DNA of 64,000 nt. It comes from Gnetum montanum. Taxonomy: Eukaryota; Streptophyta; Gnetopsida; Gnetales; Gnetaceae. The position numbers and the translations under genes are program-made. Below the pieces are notes generated by a model, which did no database searches, was not told where the DNA came from, and worked only from the letters and a program-made list of their open reading frames with translations. Positions 12,960 to 24,909 of this stretch are shown one piece after another; the first letter of the stretch is position 1, and every line of letters begins with the position of its first letter. The stretch covers positions 1,578,311 through 1,642,310 of the forward strand of contig MNCI01007937.1 of the NCBI GenBank assembly GCA_015680685.1. Reading direction: 5' to 3'.

Positions 12960-13965
12960 TGCTTAAATGACTAGCATGAATGGCCATCTCCCCCACAACT
13001 AAGTTGAAATGAGAAGATCTAAAATATGGAGCGTGGTTGTTCATCTGATGAGGTGCTTGTTATGTTAGCTGGTGTATGCTCATGGAAAGGTTTAATTTGT
13101 TGAATGTTGACTAGCTATTTTTTATTTAGGCTCTTAGGTTTATAAATCATCATGGCCCTAGAAGAAAAAGTCTCATAAATGATGTAAGGTACTTCCCACA
13201 ATGTTTGAAACTTAGTTTGTTGAGGTACATGTGTGGGGTTCAAGTAAATAACCTTATCTCCCATTTGAAATTTGACTTTTCTAATTTTTAGGTCATGATG
13301 CTTTTTGTTATAGGCCTTGTGCAACTCATTAGATAATAAGGCTACTAATTGATTTTTGTCTAGTAGGTTGAGATTCATTGATCATTCTTTTTGGGCTAGA
13401 CTCAAGTCAAGGTCAAGGTCATAAGCTATTGAAAGTGTATGGAGTTGAAATTGAATAGGAAGTCTTGGTAGTTTGTCATACACAAGATGATAAGGAGAGT
13501 AGCCTATAGGAAGTTTCCAAGTTGAGCAATAGGCCCAAAGGGCATCATTCAATTTTTTGCTCCAGTCCTTCCTATACTTGCTAACAATTCTTATTAGTAT
13601 CCTTATGATTTCCCTATTGGTAACCTCATCTTGACCATTAGCTTAGGGATGGTAGGGTGTTGTGAGTTTATGTTCAACCCTCAAGCCTTGCCTGGGCTTT
13701 CAAAAAATAGTACTTGTAAAATGAGTTCCATTATCAGAAATTATGCACGTGGCACACCAAACCTATTTGCAACATTTTGTTGTACAAACTGAGTAGCAAT
13801 ACAGGATGTACAATCGATGACGGTTGTTGCTTTTACCCATTTCATGTAATAGTCAACAATGACTATGATGTACGTTTTTCCATTTGACATAGGCATGATG
13901 GGACCCATGAAATCAATGCCCCAGATGTCGAATGGTTCTAGTGGTTGAATCCATTGTTCATTCTA
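12960..13965 (-). pseudogene. Integrase 3' half of E2 (degenerate)
   Basis: The minus strand reads the start of the integrase core ([14 protein letters not shown] near 13935-13895, holding the first catalytic Asp), then a frame-shifted remainder and an open C-terminal part (13378-13115) with LKIRKVKFQMGDKV. Integrase inserts element cDNA into the host genome. The zinc-binding N-terminus is absent because the leader of the element is fused at about 13965. Confidence 0.8.
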
Positions 13966-14017
13966 ACGATTTAAATACTTTCACTAAGTTCTAAATAGTG
14001 CACAAAACAACAAAAAG

Positions 14018-14037
14018 GTCCTCAAAAATGATGCCAA
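14018..14037 (-). other. Primer-binding site remnant of E2
   Basis: Read on the minus strand from L4: TTGGCATCATTTTTGAGGAC, a mutated form of the TTGGCNCCGTTGCC type seen at 31233-31252 and 59056. This type fits tRNA-Asp priming as used by Athila/Tat elements (inference). Confidence 0.6.
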
Positions 14038-14887
14038 TGATGAGCGGCAAGGTGCCCCTCGCCCAACCATACGAATCACTAAGGCGTTACACGTGATCTG
14101 ATCAAATTTCAAGGACCTATAGTTGTCTAATGCACTAGCTCTTCTGGGAAGTGAAATGGGCACTGAGAACATTCATTGTCTTCCTAATTACACTTATGAG
14201 ATTCAAGGGTATGGTTTAAGTGTAATTGAGATATATGATTTTTCTTATTTTATGTTTTATGAGTTTGATCGCCTACAATAAGAATGAAAGGTGAATTAAT
14301 TTAAAATCTAATTTGTTTACTACCTATCTAGCCTAACATAAGTAATTGTCCTACTTTCCTAAACACATCTTGAACACATATAGCACTACTAGGTTATCAA
14401 ACATTAAGCGTTGCTAGGTTACCAAGTACTATATGAATGCTCGATGTGGTCATGATTGTGTTCATTAACTGCTAGAAATAAATTGCTTAACTCAAATGCA
14501 TGAAAATAAAGAGCATGAAAGTAAAATGCATTAAAGAAAATATTAATCTATTCTCAATGCTGCAAGGATTGTCAAAAGAGTTCATTTTATTCCTGTTACA
14601 TAGCTATGGTCAGGTACATTAGTGCTCAAACAAAGAACCGTACATACTTAGACAGCTTCTATGGGGACTCATAAAATATTCTAACTCTGAGGAAAAGAAA
14701 CGACAAGAGCTTTGCTACTCTAACTAAGAAAGAACAAAAACTAACTAAAACTTACTTCAAAATGGAAGCCTAGGTGCAGTATTTATAGCCTTGGGGTATA
14801 CACCCCAACATCGAACATCTAATGTCGGATCCAGGCCCTAACGTCAGATACACGACATTGCGATTGACATCAAATGGTGCTTCATTA
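14038..14887 (-). repeat. LTR L4, 5' LTR of element E2
   Basis: An 850-bp LTR opening TGATGAGCGGCAAGGTGCCC. It closes ATGGTGCTTCATTA, with the terminal CA changed to TA. It pairs with L3. TATA region: GTATTTATAGCC near 14780, next to a module of short TCGGAT/ATCGAAC repeats that differs from those in L2 and L7. Confidence 0.85.
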
Positions 14888-15477
14888 AGCACTAAGTGAA
14901 ATACTCAATACTCAATGAAATATGTGAAAGATAGGATTGTGGCAAAGTCAAAGGTAAGTAACCTTAACTAACTAGGCCAAGAGCTATGCAAGTGGGTCCT
15001 TCCCATAGTAGGCTCATGCCCTTTTTGCCCTTGCATAACCTTACCTGAAGCATCCATGAGGCCCATAGTTAATTAATGGTCATGAAAAGTTAAGGACCAA
15101 CCAACAAGAATCTACTCAAGAATTTCAACACATCAGACCAAGACATAGAGCATAACATAGAACATAGCAGTGAGGTGAGTTATGACAGCATCGATGAAAA
15201 TTAGAGAAGGTGGAATGAATTTCCAAATTGAGGCCATCAGAAGTCCCTTATGGAAGTTGTGTTTAAAATGACTTGAGAAGTTCCATCCTCAGTCTAGACC
15301 AAAACCACTCACTTTCAGTGATTTTGCATTGTCACCCTAAGACTAATCCATCCACTCAAGATACAAGAGTGCTTCCACAAGCCAACCATCATTCCACAGA
15401 GAAATAGAAAGTGACCTTCAGGCATAGGTGCATATCGTTCGAGTTCCATAACCAGTGCTTGTAGGCCTTTTATTTGT

Positions 15478-15625
15478 CCAAGGGATGTACTTTGAATTCT
15501 AATTTTTTATTTTTTTTCTGAAATGGAAACCACACCATGCAAGGACTTATTCGCATCTAAGGGCTATGCTTTGAATTCCCATTCCCCCCCTCCCCTTTTT
15601 TGGATGGGAACCATACCATGCAAAA
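15478..15625 (-). repeat. Tandem repeat with poly(T)/poly(C) cores, two units (E3)
   Basis: Two units homologous to the three at 12115-12375. They share TTTGAATTC, a homopolymer run, and ACCACACCATGCAAGGAC. The second unit has a C-run followed by a T-run. Copy number differs between elements. Confidence 0.65.
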
Positions 15626-16289
15626 ACGTATTTGACTTCCTATTAGTGGATGGTATGGAACAGTAAGAAGTCCATGAAGAACACTCAAGCACTCAAGCAA
15701 GTAGAAGAGTACAAAAATTATTGAATCCCCTTGAAGTCACACCCTTTACAAACCTTTGAATCCTTCCTAATTCCAAAACTACCAAGGTCACTGATTGATT
15801 AAAAGTTTCTTTAATGGAAGGGATCTCAAATTCCTAGAATAAGGAAAACCATAGAGTTCACTGGATGGGTGAATGACGTGGACTGACTGCCTGTTCCATG
15901 AAAAATAAACCATGTCAAAGTCATCAGACATTAGAATTCAAAAATAGAAACCAGACATCGACAATCACAACATTAAGCACAAACCATCATCAGTAAACAA
16001 CAATAGCAGCACTTTGTCCTATGATAATAAAGCAATTTTATTAGCAAAAATTAGAAAATATCACATTTTGAACAAAATAAAACAAAGTAAAATATATAAA
16101 AAAATGTAAAAGTCAAAAAAGGTTCAAAGGTACTAACGATGATGAGAAACTAAAAAAATTTGAAAATCCAAAAATTTGTAAAATAAATAATTTGTAAAAT
16201 AAAAAACATGGAAAGAAAAGTAGAAAAACTAAGAAGCCATATTGATGGTTAGCATAAACGACCATCTCCCCCACGACTAAGTTGGAAGG

Positions 16290-17565
16290 AGTAGATCCAA
16301 AAAATGGAATGTGGTTGTCCATCTGTCGAGGTGGTAGTTATGCTGACCTATCTTGGTTCAAGGAAAGGTTTTACTTGTTGGATGTTCACGAATTTCTTTT
16401 TATTTGGGCTTTTAGGTTTGTAGATTACCATGGCCTTAGAGGGAAAGGTTTGATCAATTATATAAGGTCCATTCCACAATGTTTGGAATTTTACCTTCTA
16501 AGATACATGTGTGGGGTTTTAGTAAAGAACCTTATCTCTTGGTTGAAGTTTTACTTTACTTATTTTGAGGTCATGATGTTGCTTGCTAAATGCCTTATTC
16601 ATCTCATTCAAGGATAAGGCCACTAATTGATTTTCATCTAGCACGTTTAGGGTGATTAATATTTTTTTTATGGTAAACTTAGGTCAAGGTTTATATCACA
16701 AGCTATTGAGAGTGTACAAAGCTCGAATTGAATAGGGAACATTGGATGTTTTCTGTACAATAACTCATAGGGAAAATAGCCAATAGGAAGTTTCCAAGTT
16801 GATCGATAAGCCCAAAGAGCATAATTAAGTTTTGCACTCCAATCCTTCCTATATTTGCTACTGGTTCACATTAATATTTTTTTTGATTTCCTAGTTGGTT
16901 ACCTTTTCTTAACCATTGGCTTGGGAGTGGTAAGGTGTTGTTAATTTATGTTCAACCCCTAAGCATTGCATTAACTTTCTAAAAGTGGCAACTATGAAAT
17001 GAGTTCCAATGTCAAAAATTAGTGAATGTGGCATCCCAAACCTATTCATAATATTTTGTTATATGAATCTAGTAGCAATGGACAATGTACAATTAGTAAT
17101 AGCTACTACTTTTGCCCGTTTTATGCAGTAGTCAATTGCTACTATGATATATCCCTTTCTATTGGACATGGGTGTGATGGAACCCATGAAGTCAACGCCT
17201 CGTATGTTGAAAGGTTCTAATGATTGAATCCACTATTGAGGACCTTCCATGTGAGCAGTCATCCCCCGATCTCATTGACAATGTTCACAAGACTTGAGGA
17301 ACTAGTGGGCATTCCTAAAGATTGTAGGCCAATGGTATCTTTCCATCAGGATTTTGATGGTTGTGCGTCTCCTTGCAAAATGGCCTCCATAAGGTCCTTC
17401 GTGAGCATCCTGGAGACCGTGTAGTTGATCTTCATCAAGGACACACCAACAAATCAAGCTATCAGCACACACCTTGTAGAGGTGTCTGTTGATTTCCATG
17501 AAGTATTTGACCCGATGAAGAAATTGTTGCTTCTTTCCAAAATCCAAATCTTGTGGCATCTCTTG
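16290..17565 (-). pseudogene. Integrase of E3 (degenerate)
   Basis: Minus strand. The zinc-binding region is at about 17560-17270, with an HEGPYGGH histidine pair and a CEHC cysteine pair intact. The core begins WIQSLEPFNI with the first Asp in GVDFMG, and the second Asp is in IFDIGTHF (the usual DNGTHF has mutated). A C-terminal region follows to about 16300. Frameshifts and stops make it non-functional. An 85-residue open stretch spans 17559-17302. Confidence 0.85.
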
Positions 17566-17689
17566 AGTGAGAAGATATGTGAAGATCTCATTGTACCATG
17601 TTGTTTTTGCAGGAAGTTGTTCGCTTATTGCTCCTATAAAGAGGAGTTCATCTAGAAACTAATTAGAGAGCAAGCTTTACTCCTCTTTA

Positions 17690-18080
17690 TTATCCCATCT
17701 TAAGTGAGAGAAGTGGTTACCAACCACAATCTTAGTCCCTTTTCAATCTACCATCATGAGATTGAATTCCTACAAGATCACGAGCCACCATATGACACAA
17801 GGAATCACCATTGGCTTGTTCATGAAGAAGCGAATTGGAATGTGATCCATATGTACAAATAGTTTGTAACCAAGCACATAGTACCTGAACTTTTCCAGAG
17901 CATACACCACTACCATTAGTTCTTTCTCTGTGGTGATGTAATTTAACTGTGCTTCCACAATGCTTCAGCTCGTGCGATGGATGTAGTATGGACACTTCTT
18001 ATCGTCCATCTTGCGTGAGCACTACTTTCAAGACATAGTTAGATGCATCCATTATGATATGGAATGGTCTAGACCAATTT
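17690..18080 (-). pseudogene. RNase H of E3 (degenerate)
   Basis: Minus strand. It opens FHIIMDASNYVLKVVLTQ near 18065, carrying the first catalytic Asp of gypsy RNase H, with later pieces including TTEKELMVVVYALEKFRYY (catalytic Glu). A frame change separates the two open pieces (17995-17732 and 17958-17770). It removes RNA from the RNA:DNA hybrid during reverse transcription. Confidence 0.8.
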
Positions 18081-18189
18081 GGTGCTCGGAGGATTAATAT
18101 TTCTATGAGTTTCTCTTTTAAGTGTTAGAATGCATGTTCACATTCCTTGATCCAAATGAAAGGTGCATCTTTCTTTGTAAGCTCTACCA

Positions 18190-18940
18190 ACAGCTTTGCA
18201 ATCTTAGAGAAATTCTCTATGAATCATTGGTAGTAGCCAATGTGTCCAAGAAATGACCGAACATCTTTAATAGTCTTTGATTGGAATGTTATTCCTTGGA
18301 TGACCCTTATCTTTTCTGGGTCTACCTCAATCCTTTTTTGTGAAATTTTGTGCCCTAGCACAATGCCTTCTTAGACCATGAGATGGCTATTTTGCTAATT
18401 AAGATGTAGGTTTGTCTCTACACATCTCTTTAATACTTTCTCAAGTTGGTCTAAGGCTTTCTTGAATGTAGCCACATAGGTAGAAAAGTCATCCATGAAG
18501 ACTTCTACACCACTACCGATCTGCTATTGGAAGATACTAAGGACCAAGTGTTGAAAGGTTGCAAGGGCATTGCACAGACCGAATGACATCTTACAATATG
18601 CAAAAGTCCCCCAAGGACTCGTGAATGTTATCTTGGCTTAATATTTTGGTGCAATTTGGATTTAGTTATAGCCATTATAACCATCTAAGAAGCTATAATA
18701 ACAATGCTCAAATGTGGTGTCTAACACTTGAATCACAAATGGCAAAGAAAAATGATCTTTAAATGTTGCCATATTTAATAGCCTAAAGTCAATGTAGACC
18801 TGCCATTTGCCATCCTTCTTTGGCACAATCACGAGTGGACTAACCCACTCACTATCCGCGATGGGATAGATGAACCCTACCTTGAGGAGTTGTTCAATTT
18901 CCTCCTTGATGATCTACCTCAATTTGGGGTTCAGCCACCT
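18190..18940 (-). pseudogene. Reverse transcriptase of E3 (FMDD intact)
   Basis: Minus strand RT: NPKLRxIIKEEIEQLL, PIADSEWVSPLVIVPKKDG, YIDFRLLN and the catalytic box VFMDDFS, encoded at 499-488 of the 18 kb block (18499-18488), then FLGHIGYY. The two aspartates of FMDD are preserved, unlike in E4. Several stops interrupt it. RT copies element RNA into cDNA. Confidence 0.85.
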
Positions 18941-18988
18941 CTACGGTTGCCTTCTAGGCTTCATGGCTACGTCAGTGTAAATGCGATG

Positions 18989-19207
18989 CTAGCATATCCT
19001 TGGATCGATTCCTATTAGCTTAGGATATGACCAAGCAAAGGTTGTTGGCCATTTGTTCACCACCTCCAACAACTTTTCTTTTTGTTCAAGAGCAAGTTTG
19101 GCATTAATTATGATTGGTATACCATTGTTTAAAAATGCATACTCCATACCAGCCGGTAAAGTTTTTAGCTCTAAGGGTTCGTGCTTAAAGTTATCAGGGA
19201 TTTCCAA
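18989..19207 (-). pseudogene. Protease-RT linker of E3
   Basis: A 72-residue open stretch containing HEPLELKTLPAGMEYAFL and WPTTFAWSYPKLIGIDPRIC. This segment precedes RT in Athila/Tat polyproteins. It lies between the protease and RT remnants on the same strand. Confidence 0.75.
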
Positions 19208-19439
19208 CTCTCTCCACTAGGTATCATCATCTTTGTTAAAGAGTTGGAAAAGAACTTATTTAATTTTGTTCATGCCTTAACATAAACACATGTTAGGCTC
19301 TTAGTTGGTTCCATGCATATTATGCTACTATCCAAGTCAACTATCAACCATTGAATGCCCTCTTGCTTTGTGGTTGCTGCGTACAAACACCTCTAAATGT
19401 TAATTTCTTATGCACACTAATTGCATGCTTTAATGTGTG

Positions 19440-19920
19440 CACTCCTGATTGATCAAATCTTTTGCACACAATTGCACCTCTTGTTGTTGTACGCGATGCA
19501 TGGAATACGCTTCTTCTCGATCTTGCCCAATTCATTTTTCTTAGATATTTCTAAAGATAGATCCCTTATACGCATACGTGCGTCAACCATGCTTAACCAA
19601 GCTCTTCCCATAATGATGGGAAAAGCACTTTTGCAGTTGTTCACCTTGATAACCAAAAAATCAGTAAGATAGGACCACCCACAAACTGTGGTCACAATGT
19701 CCTCTACTAATCCTAGAGGGACAATAATTGACTGATTTGCTAATTCTAAATGAATCTTGCTCTTCTTAAGAGGTGGTAGGTTCCAGGCCTTGTACATGTC
19801 ATGGGAGATGAGATTAACTTAGGAACCAGAGTCAAGAAGAGCCTTGCATGGCTCATGTCTAGTGATCTATAAGTAAATGAGTGGACTTATCAAGCTAGAT
19901 CTTTTTGTTGGAAGATTGCC
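19440..19920 (-). pseudogene. Protease of E3 (degenerate)
   Basis: Minus strand. The aspartic protease region has its DSGS-like motif near 19830 (read as LDSGS with flanking stops). A 114-residue open stretch (19797-19453) contains GLVEDIVTTVCGWSYLTDF and FPIIMGRAWLS, homologous to E4's at 28342-28079. It would cleave the Gag-Pol polyprotein. Confidence 0.75.
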
Positions 19921-19929
19921 AGCCTTGAT

Positions 19930-22390
19930 CCAATTAGAAATAGCATGAGTTAGCATTACAGTGTGAATCTAAGGCAGTACTTGGTTTGAAGGGCACTTGA
20001 AGGTCTTTGATGTAGAGGTTGAGGGTGTTGGAGATGTAGGATGATCAACCGAAGTAGATTATGAGGGTTGAAGAGGACTGCTGGGTTGGAAGAAGGGTCT
20101 TTTCCTTGATCAATTGTCCAAAACACTTGGTTGGAAAGCTGGTTGTGAATGTACAACCATCGTAGCATTTCATTGTTGCAACTATGGAGGAATCTCACCC
20201 TGCATGGATGGAGCAGGAGGTAACTAGGTTGAAGGTGGAGGTGTATGTGCAGAGCGATGTAGAGGATGGTATGGATATGGGTTCTCCCCTCGAGTAGATG
20301 GTGAATGTGTTCAATGGTACTCTGGAGGGTAATAGTGATGTTGAAATGCGATATGACTTGTAGAACTTCTAGGAGAAATGGATTGCTGAACATAGTACCC
20401 ATATGGATCTAGTTGCCTATAAGGGTACTACTGCCTTGGCAGTGGCATTCCCCATGATTATGGCTGATACCATTATTGGTATTGTTTATACGGTTGTGGA
20501 GGAGCTCCACTTGGGTAGTAAGCTTGTTGTTGCTAGTGGAACTACCTTGGATTACCTTGAGGATAAAGAAATTGTCGAGGTGCTTGCCTATGTGCTAATC
20601 AAGGATTTAATGCATACACCCTAGACTCTTGTAAGTGTGACACGACAGGGCAACATCCCTTTGGATGTTCATATTGACAGATGGCATAATTATTTTTATC
20701 ATCAGAGTCGATTTCCACAACTTTCTCTAGAGCAGCAACTTTGCCCTTACCTCTTTGGTAGGCATGTTCAGCTCCTTTTTTCCTCTATAATTACAATCAC
20801 TATTTTGCTCTTTGGATTCCTTAGCAATCTTCATAGCAGTTTGAAACTTTTCATCCAAAGAGTCCCATAACTTATCAACCTTTACTAAAATGTCAAAAAT
20901 AGATTTTTGGATGGGCAAGGTCTTCTTGTTCACCACTTCATCAAGTGGTGACTCCTCCTCATTACAACATTAGACCTCTCATTTCCTAATGGAAGGGTCC
21001 CTATTATACTCTTTAGCACTTTCCCTCTTCCGTAGCTCACCTTCTTCTTTTACTACTTGCTCAATTAGCCTTTGGATTTGATGAGCTCTTCATTTAGACA
21101 ATCTTTCTTGGGCATACACCCCAAGGGTTCTTCTTGTTTTTGCTCTACACCCATCTATGATGTGGTGAAGTTGTTCCCTTTGAGAATAACCATGGCCAGG
21201 GATTAGTGTAAGAGTGAATAGTTGTTCATGTGTCTTTGTTTCCATCCTTGGATTTTCCTTCTTAGATTAGAAACTCTAGAGTAGATTTGGTATTTATCAT
21301 TAAACAGCTCTATCATGGTACTCCATTAGCAAATAAATTTTGACTCCAAGGATCGGTACTAACTTTCAACTTTCTTGATGAGTGTCCTGGAAAAGAGTTT
21401 GAGTTTTTTCCATTCAATATCTATGTTCTATAAGGCACAAGCATCATGAAAAGCTGGTAGATGTGTCTATGGATCAGATTTGTATCCCCCCTCAAATTTT
21501 GGGATATTGTTCATGTCTAAGCGCTTGATTCGACTATCTTTCATATGTCTAGTTGGAATTTTAACTACCTCTACAATGTTGAGCATACTTTGGGTTACTA
21601 ATAGAGGTTCATCATCATCACTGCATCGATGATGCCAATGATGGTTTTGATCACTCCTTTAGTCTTGGTGGCCTTCATGGTCATTGTTGTCTCATTGATC
21701 ACCTTCACGATTATTTTGACAGCAGCTTCTATGAGAATCATTAGATGAAGGCTAATGTTTAGAATCGGATGAAAAGGATGAAGAGGAAGGTGGATCGCCA
21801 TTGCCACTACGGTGTCCACCACCACTATTTCGCTTATTATGACCATCATCCTTAGATCCCTTACTATTGTGATGTTTGCCCAAGTCCCTACCACTTTTTC
21901 CTGAACCTAGTTTATGAATAGTGGATCATAGGTTCAAGTTCACACCCTTGTCACCAATAATAGGGGGTGGAGAATCTTCATGTTAAGAACCTTCAAAGGG
22001 AGGATCCTTATTGTCATCTTGATCTAATAGGAACAAGTGATTAGTAAAATGTTTTCCCTTTGTAGCCTCATGGAGGTTCTCCTGATGTCGATCTCATTTG
22101 CATTATGTTTTAGTGGAATAGTAGTTTTGAGTGTCATAACCATCCATAACATATTCTTTATGAAGATTTGATATGCCCAACTTCCTTAGGATTTGCAACA
22201 GCATCCCAAGCACAAATCTAGTGAGGGGAAAGACGATGTTGCCCTCCATATCACGTCATCATAGTTATTCATCCTAATGTAAGATGAAGGTAAAGTTTAG
22301 TACAAACTCATCTAGATGAGTATATACCACTTTGCAGTCCTATGGGACTGGCAGTTTGACATCTTCACGCTTATGCAAAGAAGAAGACAT
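19930..22390 (-). pseudogene. Gag of E3 (degenerate)
   Basis: Minus strand Gag. The start codon is at 22390-22388, opening MSSSLHKREDVKLP. A charged S/H/D-rich region lies around 21900-21600. The core is at 21530-21350. The zinc-knuckle region is near 20680 and a P/Q/Y/H-rich C-terminal linker reaches about 19950. It is broken by stops. Layout matches E0 and E4. Confidence 0.75.
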
Positions 22391-22526
22391 TTTGCAAAAC
22401 AAAATAAAATTATCAATGTGCTTTTATAATTCTACATATATCAGGAATGATATTGACCTTGAGGTTTGTATAATGATATTAATGGTATTCACTTAAACCT
22501 AAATTGCACACTTTTCAACAAACAAA

Positions 22527-22546
22527 GTCCCTAGAAACAGTGCCAA
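22527..22546 (-). other. Primer-binding site remnant of E3
   Basis: Minus strand adjoining L5: TTGGCACTGTTTCTAGGGAC. It keeps the TTGGCAC start and AGGGAC end of the family site, with a decayed middle. Confidence 0.65.
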
Positions 22547-23281
22547 TGATGAGCGATGAGGTACCCCTATGTCCAACCATATGCATCACAAAGCATTCAC
22601 ACACAATCTAGTCAAATTCTGTGGACTTTATCATTTCCGGTGCACCAGTCCTCTAGGAAGTGAATCTTGCCTTAAGGTCAATCGTTGTCTTCCCAATTAC
22701 ACTTGTGACATACAATGATATGGTAAGTCTAATTGAGGCATATGATTTTTATCATTTTGTATTTTTATGGTTTTGATACTTAAAAGGAGATAGAGTAATT
22801 GGATTGATTAATTTACTTTAACTAATTAACTAATGTCTAACTAATCCTAACATAAGCATCCAATCCCACTTTCCGTATACATCTTGAACCCATGTATCAA
22901 CTGCTGGGCAACCAAGTGCTATGCTACTAGGTGTACCAAGTGATAACACTATTAGGATTACCAAATGAATACGTGTTATGCTTGAAGTGGTCGTACTTAT
23001 GTGTGTAATCTATTTGGCTTAATTACTTCATTAACTTAAACTCTGGAAAACATTTAATAATTGATTGGAAACGTTTAATAAATAATTGAGAACATTAAAT
23101 GCATAAATAAAATAGCTAATCTATCCAAAGTGCTACAAAGTTTATCAGAAAGCTCATCTTTATTGCCACACACACTGTCGTGCTCAGGTACAACAATGCT
23201 CGAATAAAGATCTATACACTTAATGACTCCTACTACGGGCACTTAGGGGAAAATTTCTAACTTTCAAATGGAAAAACTACA
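22547..23281 (-). repeat. LTR L5, 5' LTR of E3 (truncated)
   Basis: It opens TGATGAGCGATGAGGTACCC and runs 735 bp in close parallel with L2. It stops at about 23281, where L2 would continue for a further ~170 bp of U3 including the TATA box. The sequence then switches to the 3' non-coding region of E4, so the U3 promoter is lost. Confidence 0.82.
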
Positions 23282-23446
23282 ACAAGAAAGAACACCCTTG
23301 GATCTAATGGACATCCAACCCCTCTTGGCAATAGAAGAGTGAGGGAGTGGTAGAAGAGATCTAGTGATCATGAACAATTTTCTGTGAGTGATATTATTGC
23401 ATCATCCTTGGTGAAGAAAGTCTTGCTTCCAGTCCATGCTCCCCAC

Positions 23447-23476
23447 TATAATCACAACAAAATCAAGAATTAGTAT
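23447..23476 (-). promoter_or_regulatory. Branch point plus 3' splice acceptor (copy 3, E4)
   Basis: Minus strand: TACTAAT (23476-23470), then a T-rich stretch and GTGATTATAG with AG at 23448-23447. The branch A at 23471 lies 24 nt from the G. The next ATG is at 23438-23436, opening MDWKQDFLHQG before a stop. Confidence 0.65.
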
Positions 23477-24263
23477 ATAAAGTGTAACACATAGAAATTG
23501 AATACCTTGTCTTGTCAGTGATTTTATCTAGCTAAGTTGTGATTGTGGTAGATTGATTGTTTGATAATGTTAGTGAGAAGACTGACAAATGGGTTAAGTA
23601 AGAGAAGTAGTCCATAAAATTCAAAAAAAGCATAACATAAGGAATACTAAAAAGAGGGTATGGAAATTCAGAACAATAAAAAGAAAGAATTCACTAAAAA
23701 CAGTTGTAAAGATGCACACAATTGGATGACATTGATGGGATAAATAAAAAGTATTCGATTGTAAAAGTATTTGATGGGTTAAAAAACTTAACTTAACCAA
23801 ACCAAAAGATATGTAAGTGGGTCCTCCCCAAAGCAGGCACAGACCTTTTATGCTCTTGCATAACTTCAAACCAAGGAATCTGTGGGCTTCATGGATGATT
23901 AATGGTTATAAAAGGTTAAGTACAAAAACCCAAAAGTAACTAACTAAGAAGCCCAACACATCAAACTAGAACATTGAATCAAAACATGAAATCGATAATG
24001 AGGTGAGGCATGAAAAGCATAGATGGATGAGAGAGAGAATGGAATGGAGTTCCTAATTATGGTCACATGAAGTCCTTTGTGGATTTTGTGATTAAATGAC
24101 TTAGTAAGATCCATCCTTAGTCCAAACCAAAACCAACCACTTTCAGTGACTTTGCATCAACATTCTAAGACTAGTCCATCTCCTGAGATGCAAAAATGCT
24201 TCCACAAAACAACCACCATCCCAAATTGGAGAAGAAGTAGGAAGTGAGAAAGGGCCTTAGTTA

Positions 24264-24741
24264 NNNNNNNNNNNNNNNNNNNNNNNNNNNNNNNNNNNNN
24301 NNNNNNNNNNNNNNNNNNNNNNNNNNNNNNNNNNNNNNNNNNNNNNNNNNNNNNNNNNNNNNNNNNNNNNNNNNNNNNNNNNNNNNNNNNNNNNNNNNNN
24401 NNNNNNNNNNNNNNNNNNNNNNNNNNNNNNNNNNNNNNNNNNNNNNNNNNNNNNNNNNNNNNNNNNNNNNNNNNNNNNNNNNNNNNNNNNNNNNNNNNNN
24501 NNNNNNNNNNNNNNNNNNNNNNNNNNNNNNNNNNNNNNNNNNNNNNNNNNNNNNNNNNNNNNNNNNNNNNNNNNNNNNNNNNNNNNNNNNNNNNNNNNNN
24601 NNNNNNNNNNNNNNNNNNNNNNNNNNNNNNNNNNNNNNNNNNNNNNNNNNNNNNNNNNNNNNNNNNNNNNNNNNNNNNNNNNNNNNNNNNNNNNNNNNNN
24701 NNNNNNNNNNNNNNNNNNNNNNNNNNNNNNNNNNNNNNNNN
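24264..24741. other. Assembly gap (478 N)
   Basis: A run of N. By comparison with E2 and E3 the missing sequence corresponds to the tandem-repeat and homopolymer stretch of the E4 3' non-coding region (the left flank GAAGTGAGAAAGGG matches 12080-12092). This explains why assembly failed here. No coding content can be claimed. Confidence 0.95.
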
Positions 24742-24909
24742 TAAAACAAAAACTTAGAAAAGATCAATAACCTGAAAAACAAAAAGATGTAAAACAAAGA
24801 ATATGAAAACAAAAAGTTGCAAAACCAAAAATGTGTAAACAAAAAGTCAAAAGACTAAGGAGCTATTTAAAATGTTAGTATGGATGGCTATCTCCCCCAT
24901 AACTAAGTT

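Larger units (their letters stand above)
10115..14887 (-). mobile_element. Element E2: internally deleted Ty3/gypsy retrotransposon
   Basis: Two matching LTRs (L3, L4) enclose only 3.1 kb. On the minus strand, from the right, these are primer-binding site and about 60 bp of leader, then the 3' half of integrase, a 3' non-coding stretch with tandem repeats, a splice-acceptor cassette, a short ORF and the polypurine tract. Gag, protease, RT and RNase H are missing, so the leader is fused directly to integrase. It is non-autonomous and decayed. Its right LTR abuts the truncated 3' end of E3, so E2 probably inserted into or recombined with E3. No clear target-site duplication was seen. Confidence 0.75.
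14888..23281 (-). mobile_element. Element E3: near full-length Athila/Tat-type gypsy, 3' end lost
   Basis: On the minus strand from L5: primer-binding site, gag, protease, RT, RNase H, integrase, then 3' non-coding sequence with two tandem-repeat units. It ends abruptly at E2's L4, so the acceptor cassette, polypurine tract and 3' LTR are missing. Order gag-PR-RT-RH-INT defines Ty3/gypsy. The RT and integrase wording (FMDD, WGIDFMG-like) and the tRNA-Asp type primer site place it near Athila/Tat. Every domain carries stops. Confidence 0.85.

Noticed and set aside
24244-24842. Long open frames on both strands
   Set aside because: They are artefacts of the N gap.
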